Below the pieces are notes generated by a model, which was not told the origin of the DNA, searched no databases, and saw only the letters and a program-made list of their open reading frames with translations. Shown here one piece after another: positions 12,562 through 24,297 of a stretch of DNA of 64,000 nt; the stretch's first letter is position 1, and each line of letters begins with the position of its first letter. The stretch is from Apiospora phragmitis (taxonomy: Eukaryota; Ascomycota; Sordariomycetes; Amphisphaeriales; Apiosporaceae), in NCBI GenBank assembly GCA_038363925.1, contig JAQQWL010000006.1:2088501-2152500 (forward strand), in the 5' to 3' direction. A program made the translations under genes and the position numbers.

Positions 12562-13511
12562 ATGGCCCCCACGAGAGCATTCGCCACCAGGCTGGCGTCG
12601 GCCGCGGCGACAACGACGACGAAGTCCACGCGATCACCACTCACCACCACAGCCTGCCTCCGCGATAGCACTAGTCGTCGCGCCTACCACTCCTACGACC
12701 ACCCGCCCCCGCCGGGCGCCTTCAACACCGCCGAGCGGCAGATCCTGTCGGCCGCCTACCGCCACGTGCCCGAGCACGGCTTCACCCACAAGGCGCTCTC
12801 CCTCGGCGCCCGCGACGCCGGCTACCTCGACATCAGCACCAACGTCGTGCCCGAGGGCCCCTTCAGCCTGATCAAGTACCACCTCGTCAGCAAGCGCGAA
12901 GCCCTCGCCCCGCGCTGCGCCGAGATATTCAATGCGCCCGTGGGCGGTGCGGCCGATGGAGCCACCGCCGACGCCGCGGCCGGCGCGCGGGGCCAGCTGT
13001 TGACGGTGCCCGAGAGGGTCGAGCGCCTGACCTGGGAGCGGCTACTCGCCAACCAGGATGTTATACATCGATGGCAGGAGGTATGTACATACTACTAGCT
13101 CGAAGTCTCTTCTTCAACTTCGCACACGCTGTCTATCTGGTTCGTTGACTTACCTCTAATTTTCTTCTTGCAATCTAGGCCCTAGCAGTCATGGCGCAAC
13201 CAAGCCGCGTCCCCGCATCTTTGCACGAGCTCGCCCTCCTTGCCGACGAGATCCACCATCTCGCCGGGGATGTCGCCGTCGACCCGTCCTGGTACACGAA
13301 GCGCGCGTCCCTATCTACCATCTACGCCTCCTCCGAACTATACATGACGAACGACCGCTCCGCCGGCTTCGAAGATACACGCACGTTCCTGCGCCGCCGC
13401 CTCGACGAGACGGGATCTCTCGCTGGCGCGCTGGGGAGCATCGGCCAGTGGGTTGGCTTCACGGCATCGGCCGGCCTCAACGTGCTGCGGAGCAAGGGCG
13501 CTAGAATCTGA
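12562..13511 (+). CDS. coq9: Ubiquinone biosynthesis protein Coq9, mitochondrial (283 aa)
   Basis: Lipid-binding accessory protein of the coenzyme Q synthome on the matrix side of the inner mitochondrial membrane; in the known family it presents Q intermediates to Coq7. Exons 12562-13080 and 13179-13511, intron 13081-13178 (GTATGT ... TCTAG), phase 0. The first 40 residues are rich in Arg, Ser, Thr and Ala with few acids, as in a mitochondrial presequence. The body shows the Coq9 core: ILSAAYRHVPEHGFTHKAL near residue 52, the DPSWYTKRASLSTIYASSELY helix region, and a C-terminal GLNVLRSKGARI. Length fits the family. The ATG at 12562 is the first in frame and gives the presequence. The first exon is GC-rich. 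Confidence 0.93.
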
Positions 13512-14156
13512 GTGGGTCGGATTTGTGTGTATGTGTGTGATTTAAGACGAGGCGGGCATGATGACGGTCTTGTATAGCCTCGGAAAGTGTAACAACAGGT
13601 GGCCAAGCAAGCATCATGTGGAAGGGCTGAAAGGAAGCGAGCATTGTAGGGCGTACCTTCCACGCATGCATTAGTAATTACATATACTACTGCCCAACAT
13701 ACCATATTGTAAGACTAGGACAGATAATATGGAAACAGTGAGTACAGTAGAAGGAGAAAGTAATAACACGCTCCCGTCTAAACTGATAGATTATAACATT
13801 GACGGTCTGTATTGTGTTGGTAAAGCCCTGGTCCTATACGACAAGCTTATGGAGAGCATTTTACCTGTCGCCCGATATCCTCGGGACCTAGAACAACCCC
13901 TAGACAGCCTATGAACCTAATACTAGCAGTAATGCCCTACGACCAGAAGCTCTTGATTGACGGAAACGCCGTAACTCCGCATACTTCCTTGTGATATCAT
14001 ACGCCGAACCCAGCACTGCCACGCGTTGTGGCGGGCCTTAACCCCTGACGAACAAACATAACGAGACCGGAGCATGGACATGTACCCTCAGAGAGGACAA
14101 CAGAAGAGGGTGTCGTAACAGCAGGAGATAAACGCATAGAATGGCCAATATTATGA
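13512..14156. other. Convergent 3' flanks of coq9 and smc6
   Basis: About 645 bp between the stop codons of two converging genes. I see no gene in it; it should hold both polyadenylation regions. Confidence 0.6.
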
Positions 14157-17100
14157 TTAGTGGTCAACCAAGGTTCTCTGGCGTGGATCCGAGAGCCTAT
14201 CAGCAGGTTAGTAAACCAAATGTGTTTCCACGTCGAGTGTAGCAGTGAGCACGTACCTGATAATCTTCACGTCCTTGGCGATCTTTGCTCGCCCCTCGAT
14301 GGCGTTGGGTGTGATCAAGATGAATTGTTTCCCAACAGAGCGTCTGGCTGCCTCAACCAGCATGTTTGTAGAGATGGCACGGTTCACGTTGTCCATGAAT
14401 ACATCAAACTCGTCTAGACAACGTAGCGGCGAACCCATGGCGTCCCAGATGGCAAGCAGCAAGCAGATAGATGAAAACGACTTCTCTCCACCAGAGAGGG
14501 TCTTGGTGTTCCGGCCAGAAACGTTCTTCCTCGTCTCGTCCGGCTCAACCCTGATCTCGAGCTTCTTGTTGGCGTGGTCGAGGAGCAATTTGCCACGGAA
14601 GCCTCGCTCGCTCAGTAAGTACTGGAAGTTGGCACGGGATTGGGCCGAGATAAGGCGCTGGAAGGCTCGCCATTTGTCCAGGCGCTTGCTCAATGCTTGC
14701 TTCAGCTCGCCCATGAGAGACCTCAGATTCTGTTGGGTGCGTAACGCAACGTTATACTCCTCGGCAGCCTGGACCATCCTGTTGTTGATCTCCTCTTCCG
14801 TGCCACCAAGGCTGTCGCGCAATCTCTTCAACTGTAACTTGAGGGCAGTGAATTTCTTCTCGATCATCTCATACGTCTCACCTTCGGGAATGATGACGCG
14901 TTCTGAATTGTACTTTTCTGCCTCTGTAATGAACTCCTGGACAACCTCCTTCTGTCCGTCTCGAGCCTCTTCTGCGTCCCGTTTCTCCATTTTGGCTATA
15001 TCGATGCGCTCAATGGCGCTATTCTTCTCTGTGAGCGCTATGAGTCTCAAGTCATTATAACGCTCGACTTTATCCGTTGCCTTCTTTCTACGGGCCTGGT
15101 GCTCCGCCAATTCCTCTTTGGCGGCTGTGAATTCCCCCTTCAGCGTACTAACGACTTTGTTCTTTTCCTCTTTTAAGACGGCAATCTCGGCATACTGTCT
15201 TCCGTAGTGTTCGTAATTCCTCCTTGCTTCCAAAAGATTCTCACGCAGAGCTTGTAGCCTGGCATCGACACCGTCAAAAGCGTCGAGGGCGCTTTGAGCA
15301 TCATCCCGGGCAACACCGGCCAGCCGGTACTGTTGATCCAATTTGTCCTCTCGCTTCTTGTGTTGTGTCAATGCCACTGCGCATTTTTGAGCATGCGTTT
15401 GTAAGCGTCGCTTGGACTGATCAAGCTCTGCCAAGTCCATTTGCAACTGCTCGACCTGTCTTTTCTGTACGCTGATCTGCGTTTCAGAGTCTGATTTCAT
15501 CCGGGAAGCGCCATTATACACTCCTTCCGCCGTGGACTGAAGATTGTTGCTCGCCTTAGGCTGAAATCGCATAAATGCATTCCTGTCCGTATCATGGAGT
15601 GCTAGAATAGATGCAACGCCTGGCGGGGCGCCCCTGTCCCCCAAGGTGGCCCAGACATCGGCGGCACGAGGCATCAAAACGATCTGTTCGATTCTGGCCA
15701 CCAGAACTAGTTGATCGCGTACGCGCGGGTCGTCAATGTCCAAGACACGCAAGATAGTCTCGAACCCTGCGTCAGGCTCCCTCAGAGCATTCAAAGAAAA
15801 GCCCGGTTTACTGATATAAATGGCATTTTTGTCCATCCTGAGTCGTCGCATATGATCGTTTAGCCGCTTTTGATCGTGTGGGTTCGTCACAATGAAGCCA
15901 TTCAATGGATCGTTTAGAACCTTCTCTAGAATGAAAGTCCAGTCCGTTTTCTTCAACTTGATGTGCAAGCCAAGAGGTCCAATGGGCTGGTCCTGGAACC
16001 CACGGTCGTTGCTTATGTTTTTCAAAAGCTGTGCCATCTGGGGCTCGTAGCCGGCTAGCGAATCCATCCGGCTCTGTGATAGCTGGCGTAATCGTCCCTC
16101 AGCAGCATGAACTTCTTTTCGCTTCTGCTCAACGAGCTTCGATGCCTCGGCCACTTGCTCCTCGGCCTCAACCATCTCTTCTTGCAGTTTGGGCTTTGCT
16201 TCTCTGTGGTCGCGAAGTGTATTTTCAACCTCTTGTTCCGCTTTCTTGGCGTCATCCAGTGCTCTTTCTGCCTCGGCAGCGGCGCCGCCGTTGACTTCTT
16301 TCAGCTGGCGTTCTTCTTCCTGGATCTTTGCCTGCTTATCGTCAACGGTCTGCTTAGCTTGGGTTGTTTGCGACCTGAGCTCTCTCTCCTGGACGTGTAA
16401 TGTTGCTAGCTCGCCCTTGGCCGTATGGTATTTGCTGTCAGCCTCTGTACGCTTCTCGTCGAAGGAGGCCTCCTCTTGGGTAATATCATCGACGGCCTGC
16501 TCGGCTTGTTGGATCTTTTCGTCATGTGCAGCAAGAGCTTCGGTCCTAACGTCTGCTTCTTGCTGCAGGCGGAGGATCTCGCTTTCAGCAGCCTCGATCG
16601 CATTCTCCTTCTCTTCCAGTATCGACTCCTGCTCCGCGACTTGCGCCCATGTCAACTGTTGGACATAGAGGCGGGACTTGCGACGCAACTCTTCATTCTT
16701 ATCGCACGCCTCTTTCACGATGCGAGCTTTCTCATACTTGTCTTTGAGATACGCCACGGTCTCTTCATACTCGACGAGCCTGTTCTCATTTGCTTCCATC
16801 ATTTCGGCGAAAAGCTGAAGGTCGTTGTCAAGTTGCTCCAGCTGCGTGCCCTGTAGGAAATATTTGTACTTGGTCGTGGGGCTGGCCGAGTTGAGGAATT
16901 GTCGCGCGTTATCTTGAGAGAGGACATTTAGAGGGTTGTCTACCTGAAGACAATAGTACTCGACCACATCATCGACATCAGACTTTTTCGTAGTGACTAC
17001 ACGGCCAGTAGCCGATTTGAGCTTGAAGCCGCTGGATCCGGCCCTGTTGAAGTTGCGCTCAACGATGATGGACTCCCCGAACAGGTCGGGCTTGTAAGCA

Positions 17101-17826
17101 TCAGAACCCTGGTTCTTGATCTTGACGACAAGACTCGCATGGTCTTGTCCCTCCTTGATGAAACTACGTAGACTGGCACCACGGTTCGTTGAGCTCGCCT
17201 TCCCGCCCAAGCATAGAGTGATTGCCGTGAGAATGGCGCTTTTCCCACTTCCATTCTCGCCAACGATAAAATTGAGGAGAGGGCCAAGGACGCAGTGCAA
17301 ACGTGTATGGCACATGAAGTTGAAGCAGGTAATACTCTCGATGACGGCATTGAACGCAGCCACATTGTCACCCATTTGCTCAGGGTCCTGTCGACTCTTG
17401 AGGCGTTGTGTGGCTCTCAGGTCGTCTTCGTCTAGGTGCTGTAAGTGTTGGAAGCCGGCATCACGCATGGTTTCGTATTGCGTGGCCGGAAGGGGTGTCG
17501 GGGGCGCCTCTGTATCCCGCATGGCTTCATTGTCATCATCTTCGATCTCTTCCTCTTCGCTTTCCATCTCGCCATCGTCGTCAGAGGCAGGTTGTCTAGT
17601 ATGACGGGAGCGCCCTGAGGATCTGCTTGTGTCGACATCGGATACGCGGGCCTTCTTTCTCTGCAGAGCAATTCATTGTCAGCTCCAGCAAACGTGATGA
17701 TAAGCCCAGAACAAGTTGACTCACGGATGCGCTCCCTCTACTGGAGCTGGCGTGAGCGGTAGGGTCTTCGACATCTTCGTCGTCATACGCAGTGCGGGAG
17801 CGCTTGACGCGTGAGGCCGACGGCAT
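14157..17826 (-). CDS. smc6: Smc6, structural maintenance of chromosomes protein 6 (1181 aa)
   Basis: ATPase arm of the Smc5/6 complex, which acts in DNA repair and replication-fork resolution in the nucleus. Exons 17826-17725, 17660-14257 and 14196-14157. Introns use GTGAGT/TGCAG and GTACGT/TGATAG (the latter with ACTAAC); the coding total is divisible by three. An acidic tail precedes the Walker A motif GENGSGKS (about residues 168-175). Two long coiled coils flank a hinge near the middle. The C-terminal head has the ABC signature LSGGEKS (about 1089) and Walker B LRCLDEFDVF. The 40-nt last exon supplies the family ending, LSDPRQRTLV. Transcribed divergently from the ECD-family gene. Confidence 0.95.
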
Positions 17827-18324
17827 GTTGCTGCTGTGCTTTGTTACGCGGAGGCCGGGTCGACTGTTGATGAAGAGAGCAGAGAGTCTCCGATGAGCGC
17901 CTCAATGGGCAACATGCATTGTGAATGGGTTATGCCGAGGTATGTGGTCGAATGGCTTTGCTGTCAAAGTCCAAAGTGGGATGAGGTTTGATGCTTGCTG
18001 AACACGAAGACGCGCTTTCCTCACTTTACGCGCTGAATGGTGGAGCGTCGAGTTGGCTGCTGCTTGCCAAACTTAAAAAGGTCCCGCCGGCTTTTGGCTG
18101 CTCAGTGCTGGCACTCCGTAGGGGTCCAGGCCTTCTGTACTTTACTGTAGGTCTGTCACCCCGCCATGATCAACCCCACTCTCCTAAACAATTCCATCAA
18201 ATAAATGTCTTAGATTAACAACAACACCAGACCGGATCCTGATAGGGATCTTAGATCTCTGCTTAGATCTACCGACCTCTAGATCTATTTCCGAGTTCTT
18301 TCTGTGATCCATCCTTAACTTAAC
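17827..18324. promoter_or_regulatory. Shared promoter region between smc6 and the ECD-family gene
   Basis: The two start codons point away from each other across 498 bp, so both promoters must lie here. The palindrome AGATCT occurs three times within 34 bp (18253, 18265, 18281) just ahead of the plus-strand ATG. Whether it binds anything is unknown. Confidence 0.5.
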
Positions 18325-20139
18325 ATGGACCCAAGCCCAGACAGTCATGGGTTCTTCGAGGAAGGCTTTCCCCGGCAGCTCCCGGAAAACTGTGTGGAGT
18401 ACATCCTTTTCATCATCGACGACCAGATGGAGGCACGTCGAAAACTGTCCGCTTTGGAGAATGTTCGCAAAAGGGCTATGCAGCTAGCAGATTCGCTCAC
18501 CAAGGACTACATCTGGCAACGGGACGCACTCAACTTGGAAGTCAAGAATGACCGTGGGCTTGTTTATCTGTATGGTAGCTCGTACTATGGCGATTCTATA
18601 GAGGACGAGTGGCTCATCGTGTATCTTCTCCGCGAGCTCAGCAAAACTTCCAGTGATCTCTGGATTCGGGTGTTTGATAGTGATGGCGAGTTTCTCCTAG
18701 TTGAAGCTGCCAACGTCTTGCCACCCTGGCTGAGCCCAGAGATTGATACTAACCGAGTATGGATCAACCAGGGGAGTCTCCATCTGATCCCCCTGCAAGA
18801 CAAGACAGACAAGAGGCCGCTGACCTTGGATCAAGCGGTTGGCCATATCAGGGGGGACACAGAGTCTCTCGTCCAATCATCTCTTGTGGAAGCCGAGGCT
18901 TTCTACCGGCTAGAGAAGTATCCTAGGCAGATACAAGATGCCATGCACCATTCTTTGACGACTATCCCTCGGAAACTCGCCTATATCCTACATGAGAAAC
19001 CAGCCGCCATCGCACCCGCCGTTGAAGCATTCTATCTCAGAGACCCTATCTCTATGAAATCCCTCCTATCTACATCCGGAAAGCTGAGCTTTCCTCCCCA
19101 GGACCTCGTGACTTTGAGCGTCAAGTACACCAAGGTTCTGTTTGCACAGTTAAAGTCCCAGAACTTCACGCCACCACCAGCATGGACTGGTATTGTGGAA
19201 AGGGCCGAGAGTGAGACAGGATCGGCTGAAGCCACCCAAGGAAACCTCGCCAGACTGGAAGTAGGCATGAAGCTGACTTGTGGTTTCGAGATGCTCGCGT
19301 CCAATGCCGCGACTAAGAATAACCGAACCGCTCGAGAAGTGGCGATTCTTCTAGAGGACCTGGAGGAGGATGGCGATCAGGCACTTCCAAGCGATGCCGT
19401 CATTCAGTCTTGGCCTGGAGTGAAGCAGGATGACGATGAGTCTTGGATGGATATCAACTACGAAGAGTTCGAGAAAGCCCTCGATGGCAAGGGCGATACT
19501 GAAAAGGGGGAGACGGGCGGATTTGGAGATGCCTCGGCACAGGCAGATCTACAAAAAATGGTAGCGCGCTTTGAGTCCTTCCTCAATGACGAGACTGCTG
19601 GGTTTGAAGGGGCAGAGCTTGACGATATGGATGAAGACGATGATCTGTCGGACTACGAGGAGGACAGCGAGGATGAAGACAAGGATGTCAGTTTTGACGA
19701 GGAGCAGTTTGCCAAGATGATGCGAGAAATGATGGGCATGCCAGCTGAAGAATCAACCCATTCGAAGCAGTCCCGTCGGAAAACGGACAAGACGAGCCAG
19801 GTTGAGGAAGTAGATGAGCAAGAAGACGAGGAGATCAGGCGACTAGCGACTCAGATGGAAGCCGAGTTGAACTCTCATGGGGCTCTGCAGCTAGATCCGA
19901 CACCGAGGAAGCTGAAGGCGCTGAAGCAAAAGGGTGCGGCCGACGAAAAAGGCAAGGAGGTACAGCACGATGATGACACCGAAGAAAGCGACGATGAGGA
20001 GGAAGTCGATATAGATTACAACCTCGCCAAGAATCTGCTCGAGAGTTTCAAGAGCCAGGGAGGCACAGCAGGGCCTGTTGGCAACATGCTAGGCATGTTC
20101 GGCATGAAGCTGCCGCCAGATGACGAGAACGCAGAATGA
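18325..20139 (+). CDS. ECD/SGT1-family protein (ecdysoneless homologue), 604 aa
   Basis: Member of the SGT1/ecdysoneless family. In other organisms these proteins are linked to pre-mRNA splicing (Prp8 association), cell-cycle progression and transcription. This is a different family from the Skp1-binding co-chaperone that is also called Sgt1. It is one uninterrupted frame from the ATG at 18325. The N-terminal third has the conserved ECD core: PENCVEYILFII, an IEDEWLIVYLLRELS block, then LWIRVFDSDGEFLLVEAA. The WSPEI-like and HLIPL blocks follow (about 130-152). The last 200 residues are strongly acidic with Asp/Glu runs and a short conserved end. Length is as expected. The function in this organism is inferred. 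Confidence 0.88.
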   Translation: MDPSPDSHGFFEEGFPRQLPENCVEYILFIIDDQMEARRKLSALENVRKRAMQLADSLTKDYIWQRDALNLEVKNDRGLVYLYGSSYYGDSIEDEWLIVYLLRELSKTSSDLWIRVFDSDGEFLLVEAANVLPPWLSPEIDTNRVWINQGSLHLIPLQDKTDKRPLTLDQAVGHIRGDTESLVQSSLVEAEAFYRLEKYPRQIQDAMHHSLTTIPRKLAYILHEKPAAIAPAVEAFYLRDPISMKSLLSTSGKLSFPPQDLVTLSVKYTKVLFAQLKSQNFTPPPAWTGIVERAESETGSAEATQGNLARLEVGMKLTCGFEMLASNAATKNNRTAREVAILLEDLEEDGDQALPSDAVIQSWPGVKQDDDESWMDINYEEFEKALDGKGDTEKGETGGFGDASAQADLQKMVARFESFLNDETAGFEGAELDDMDEDDDLSDYEEDSEDEDKDVSFDEEQFAKMMREMMGMPAEESTHSKQSRRKTDKTSQVEEVDEQEDEEIRRLATQMEAELNSHGALQLDPTPRKLKALKQKGAADEKGKEVQHDDDTEESDDEEEVDIDYNLAKNLLESFKSQGGTAGPVGNMLGMFGMKLPPDDENAE

Positions 20140-20653
20140 TTATATGCAATGAATAAGATGCTGCATTGTATCGCATCTTGGATACATCCCAATAGTATTA
20201 ATATGTCAAACAATGGATGGTCACGTTCTTTATTACTTGGTTGAATGGCCACTCACCTAACGAATCGCCAGCCCCCCGCCAGCCACTCTGAATTGAAGGC
20301 GCTGTTGGAATTTGATGGCCTGGGTAACCTACTAACTCCACTAGACCACTAAGCAAAGCAAGCTACTGCAACGACGTCACAAGCAGCTGGAGCATGCTAA
20401 TGCTAACCTAAGGTTAATGACCATACAAGACCGCTCTCACTCACTCTGATCGCATGAATGTCCATGTGTACTCGACCCATAGTTCATGCTTTCCGGACGA
20501 TCCCCAGCTGCCCAGCTCTCTCCCCGGAACCGTATAACGAAATTCCCCTCGATCGCACGGAACGCTATTGGACACCACTGTTCGCAACCTGAACCTGAAT
20601 GAACGAAGAAGCCACGACGACACCCGCGCGCCGTGATCCGGGCAAATGCAAGC
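20140..20653. promoter_or_regulatory. Intergenic, promoter of the AAA ATPase gene
   Basis: 514 bp between two tandem genes, with no gene seen. The region just before 20654 should carry the promoter and leader. Confidence 0.45.
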
Positions 20654-23141
20654 ATGTGGGCGAACAAGGCTGTGTCCAACCTCCAGAAAACCTACGATGA
20701 GAGCTACCTAACATGCTCCACTGCCGTTTACTACGAGAGCCAAGGCAACGAGAAGGAGGCCACGCGGTACTGGAAGACAGCGCTCGACCAGATCAACCAT
20801 AACTCACCCAGCAAGCCAAGCTATACCCCCAAATCCGAGACCGAGCGGGCCCTGCTCGAGAGCCTGAAGAGCCTCGAGACGCAATGCAAAGAACGGGTTG
20901 ACCTGCTGGAAGCGCTGCGTATTTCTCGCGAAGAGGATACCGTTACCCAGCGCAACTCCTCTTCGAGCGGTACCAATGGTGGCGGTTCTTCAAGTGCAGA
21001 ACCCGGCGAGAGGGGGTGGATAGGGGGCGGTACGATCCCAGCCATATCCTACACGGAGCTTTCTAGGCCATCGCTCCCTCCCAGGCCGTCCATGAATATA
21101 AGGAATTCGTCAGAGAGGGCCGTGGTGGGGCGGAAAGACGGCACCAGTGTAGAACAGAGTTCGCCTTCATCATCAGCGAAACAACGGCCCCCGCTGCCTC
21201 CGTATGCGTCGTCGTCGTCGACACCCAGGAAGAAGAGCTCGAGATCTCCAAGCCCGGACAAGCGGACTATGCGGACGACATTACGGTCGGGGAGATCTTC
21301 GGAGAAGGCGGAGAAGGCGGCGAAGGCGGCGAAGGCGTCACCTCGCATGACGCCCAAGAGCGCTGAGCGTCCGGGGCAAGTAAAGCAGCTACGTTGGCGT
21401 GGTCCAATATCTCTTCCCGTGACAACCTTGGGAAAGTCAGTTCTTCGGACTTGCATTCGCCTGCTGTCTCCATGAGCGAACCCAGGCGCTCTAATGAACA
21501 AACGCGAAAAGCTTCGACTTCTGCATATTCCCAATGGGACAGCCATACAAGAAGGCTTGTATCAGCTCCTGACGATGGGGCACCGGACTCTTTAAGTCCG
21601 GGCTCACCCTTGACGAGGCACCCAGAGGAATACACTTTCCCGGGTCCATCCTCGCTGGCTCTGGGCGCCGCCTCGAGCGCCTTGAGCTCCCTGGCGATTG
21701 GCGAGAGATCGGAGTCGGCATTCTCCCGCTCATCACGTGCACCCAAGCCGCACAACGGTTCCATGGCGGCTCAAGATGCTGCTCGTGCGTCCACAAACCC
21801 TGGGGCTGATGTTGCGTTGGCTTCAGGGAGAAGTTCCACCGAGCCGCCTGTCCGAAGGAAACCAGTAGCCCACATGCATTCCCCATCACAACCTAATAGT
21901 GCTAAGAAGCGTACGCCGCGGCCGAGGCGTGAGAGGAAGCCGGGGCACGCTTCCACTTCAGAAGACGACGAGGATGTCGGTGATGCTAGGCGTAAAGAGC
22001 CGGAGTCGCCTGTGCCAGCTGATCTTACAGTCAACTTCTCGGACGGGTCAGCAGAAGAAAAGGAAGACAAAGCGAAATCGGAATGGGAAAGGAAGAAGAA
22101 GGCAACCCTTAAGAGGCTGCCACCGGGTGTCGATAGCGCCGCTGCGAAGGCGATCTTCAACGAAATCGTCGTGGAAGGCGACGAAGTCCACTGGAGTGAC
22201 GTGGCGGGGTTGGAGATTGCCAAGAGCGCATTGCGGGAAGCCGTCGTCTACCCATTTCTGCGGCCGGACCTGTTCATGGGCCTCCGCGAGCCCGCTAGGG
22301 GCATGCTGCTGTTCGGCCCTCCTGGGACGGGCAAGACCATGTTGGCCCGCGCCGTGGCGACCGAGTCCAAGTCGACCTTCTTCTCCATCTCGGCCAGCAG
22401 CTTGACCAGTAAGTATCTCGGCGAGTCCGAGAAGCTCGTGCGCGCCTTGTTCGCTCTCGCCAAGGCCATGTCGCCCAGCATTATATTTGTTGATGAGATC
22501 GATTCGCTCCTCTCTCAGAGATCCGGGTCGGGGGAGCATGAAGCTACCCAGAGGATCAAGACCGAGTTCTTGATTCAATGGAGCGATCTGCAGCGGGCAG
22601 CTGCGGGGCGCGAGAGTAGCCCGGGTGGCAAGGGGGAAAGCCGTGGGGATGCGAACCGAGTGCTTGTGCTGGCGGCCACCAACCTTCCGTGGGCCATCGA
22701 CGACGCTGCACGCCGTCGATTCGTGAGGCGTCAGTACATCCCGTTGCCGGAACCAGAGACACGAGCCACTCAGCTGCGTACTCTTTTGGGCCAGCAAAAG
22801 CACGGTCTCACCGAAGCCGACATCTTGGAACTAGTTGAATTCACCGACGGTAAGTGCATCTATTTTCTCTCAATCCCTTGGGCCAGTATGCACAATACTA
22901 ACTACAATTTATATATATAGGCTTCTCCGGTTCTGACATCACGGCCCTCGCCAAAGATGCGGCTATGGGGCCCCTCCGTTCGCTTGGGGAGGCTCTGCTT
23001 CACATGACCATGGATCAGATTAGACCGATAGAGTTGGCCGATTTTAAGGCTAGTCTGCGCATGATCAGGCCCAGCGTCAGCAAAGAGGGCCTGAAAGAAT
23101 ACGAGGACTGGGCCAAACAGTTCGGAGAACGTGGCGGCTAG
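20654..23141 (+). CDS. AAA ATPase of the meiotic clade (Sap1/Yta6-like, N-terminal MIT-type domain), 805 aa with one frame correction
   Basis: AAA ATPase with an N-terminal three-helix MIT-like segment (about 1-75), a long disordered Ser/Pro/Arg-rich linker, and a C-terminal AAA domain. Walker A GPPGTGKT is at about 555-562. Walker B IIFVDEID, the Asn sensor (LAATN) and an RRRF arginine-finger region follow. The intron 22850-22920 (GTAAGT...TATAG) is phase 1 and leads into GFSGSDI. The ATG at 20654 begins the conserved MWANKAV start. The frame shifts at a GGGG run (21373-21376). Reading one more G joins ERPG to ASKAATLAW and makes the coding length divisible by three; no GT-AG pair does this convincingly. 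The relatives remodel filaments or membranes; the substrate here is unknown. Confidence 0.82.
21373..21376 (+). other. Frame break at GGGG in the AAA ATPase gene
   Basis: Frame moves by one base between codons for ERPG and [10 protein letters not shown] five-G run would restore it. Likely assembly indel. Confidence 0.7.
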
Positions 23142-23643
23142 TACGACTGGCTGCTGTATGGGGCACTGGTATGCCTGTTTATTGTCATTGATCGAGTCGT
23201 ACTCAACTTTTGTACGAGCTCGAGGTGGGAGATTAGACAAGAAAATGGATGGTTTCCGCATGGGGCGTTTCAGGCATTCTTCAAGGAGGGACGAGGTAGC
23301 GGCATAGATATGATGATACCTGGGACAGGAGAATATGACCTTACGGGGGCGGCAGGCGGCATTCAATGGTATTCCAAGGAAATTGGTATGCTTTGGGGTT
23401 TTGGTCTTGGCTATACACGCACGCTGCACATTATGATACATATTGTATATATACACCAGCCTCTTGCTGGGTGCAGTATCCGGCGACTGTTTTACACTTT
23501 CTCTATGCCTTTGCCATGTCTTCCCAGGAGCTCGCATATTCGGCAGGATTAGGCTTTGATTCTTCCACATGCCCTTGCAAGCACGATATCGAGTTGTTTC
23601 CGACTTCGTGCATACTCCAATTAAACAGATTTCTCTTCCCTAT
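23142..23643. other. Convergent 3' flanks
   Basis: About 500 bp between the converging stops of the AAA ATPase gene and mrps17; no gene seen. Confidence 0.6.
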
Positions 23644-24297
23644 TTAATCGACATCCGCAATACTCGTCGTTGTCCCCCCTTGCTGGTGCTGTTGGGCCTT
23701 GGCCAGCTTCTGCGCCCTCTGCTCTTTGGCCTTGGCCAGCTCAAGCTGCCTGGCCACGCGGCGCTCCTCGGCGGCGGCCTCGCGGCGCTTGATCTTGGCG
23801 ACGCGCTCGGCGACGTAGTCGGCCTTGAGCTCCTCCTCGGTCGGCACGGGCGGCCGCGCGTCGATGGGCTGTCCGTACGGCGCGATGATGTGCTTCACGA
23901 CGTGCTTCTTCCGCGACGACGACCGCCACCCGGCCGCGATGCTGATGACGTCGCCCTGCCGCACGCTGTTGGAGGGGTCGTGGACTAGGTGGTAGTGTGG
24001 GTATTTGAAGGACTACCGAGTGGGAGGAAATTGTCAGCATACCTGTTGTTATTGCATCTTCCTACTTCTAATTGGCAGCGCAGGGGGGGGTGGAGGGTTG
24101 CGAATTATGTATGGTGGGTGCGTAAGTACCTTGGAGACGTGCTTCTCCCATCGTTGACCCCAGAGCCGCACCCTGACCGTCTTGTCCATGAGCCCGGCCG
24201 AAACCACGACGCCCGTCTTGCTGCCCCTTGTACATACGTCCAAGCTGGCCAAGGCCGCTGGAGGCGGCCTCGAGGACTCGCGAGGATCCTGTTGCAC
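23644..24297 (-). CDS. mrps17: Mitochondrial small-subunit ribosomal protein uS17m (178 aa)
   Basis: Component of the mitochondrial ribosome small subunit. Exons 24297-24130 and 24012-23644; intron GTACTT ... CGGTAG with a GCTGACA branch site, phase 0. The S17 OB-fold starts at about residue 30 (KTGVVVSAGLMDKTVRVRL). It continues across the junction as SFKYPHYHLVHDPSNSVRQGDVI. A charged Ala/Glu/Lys/Arg C-terminal extension (about 120-175) is typical of fungal mitochondrial S17. The ATG at 24297 is in frame with the core. A second ATG at 24301 lies in another frame, so the exact N-terminus is the only uncertain part. Confidence 0.9.

Noticed and set aside
16107..16856. Plus-strand Leu/Ser-rich frames inside smc6
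   Set aside because: Opposite-strand image of the coiled-coil codons.
21286..21440. An intron to explain the frame change in the AAA ATPase gene
   Set aside because: No GT-AG pair with good signals gives the needed length; one added G in the GGGG run explains it better.
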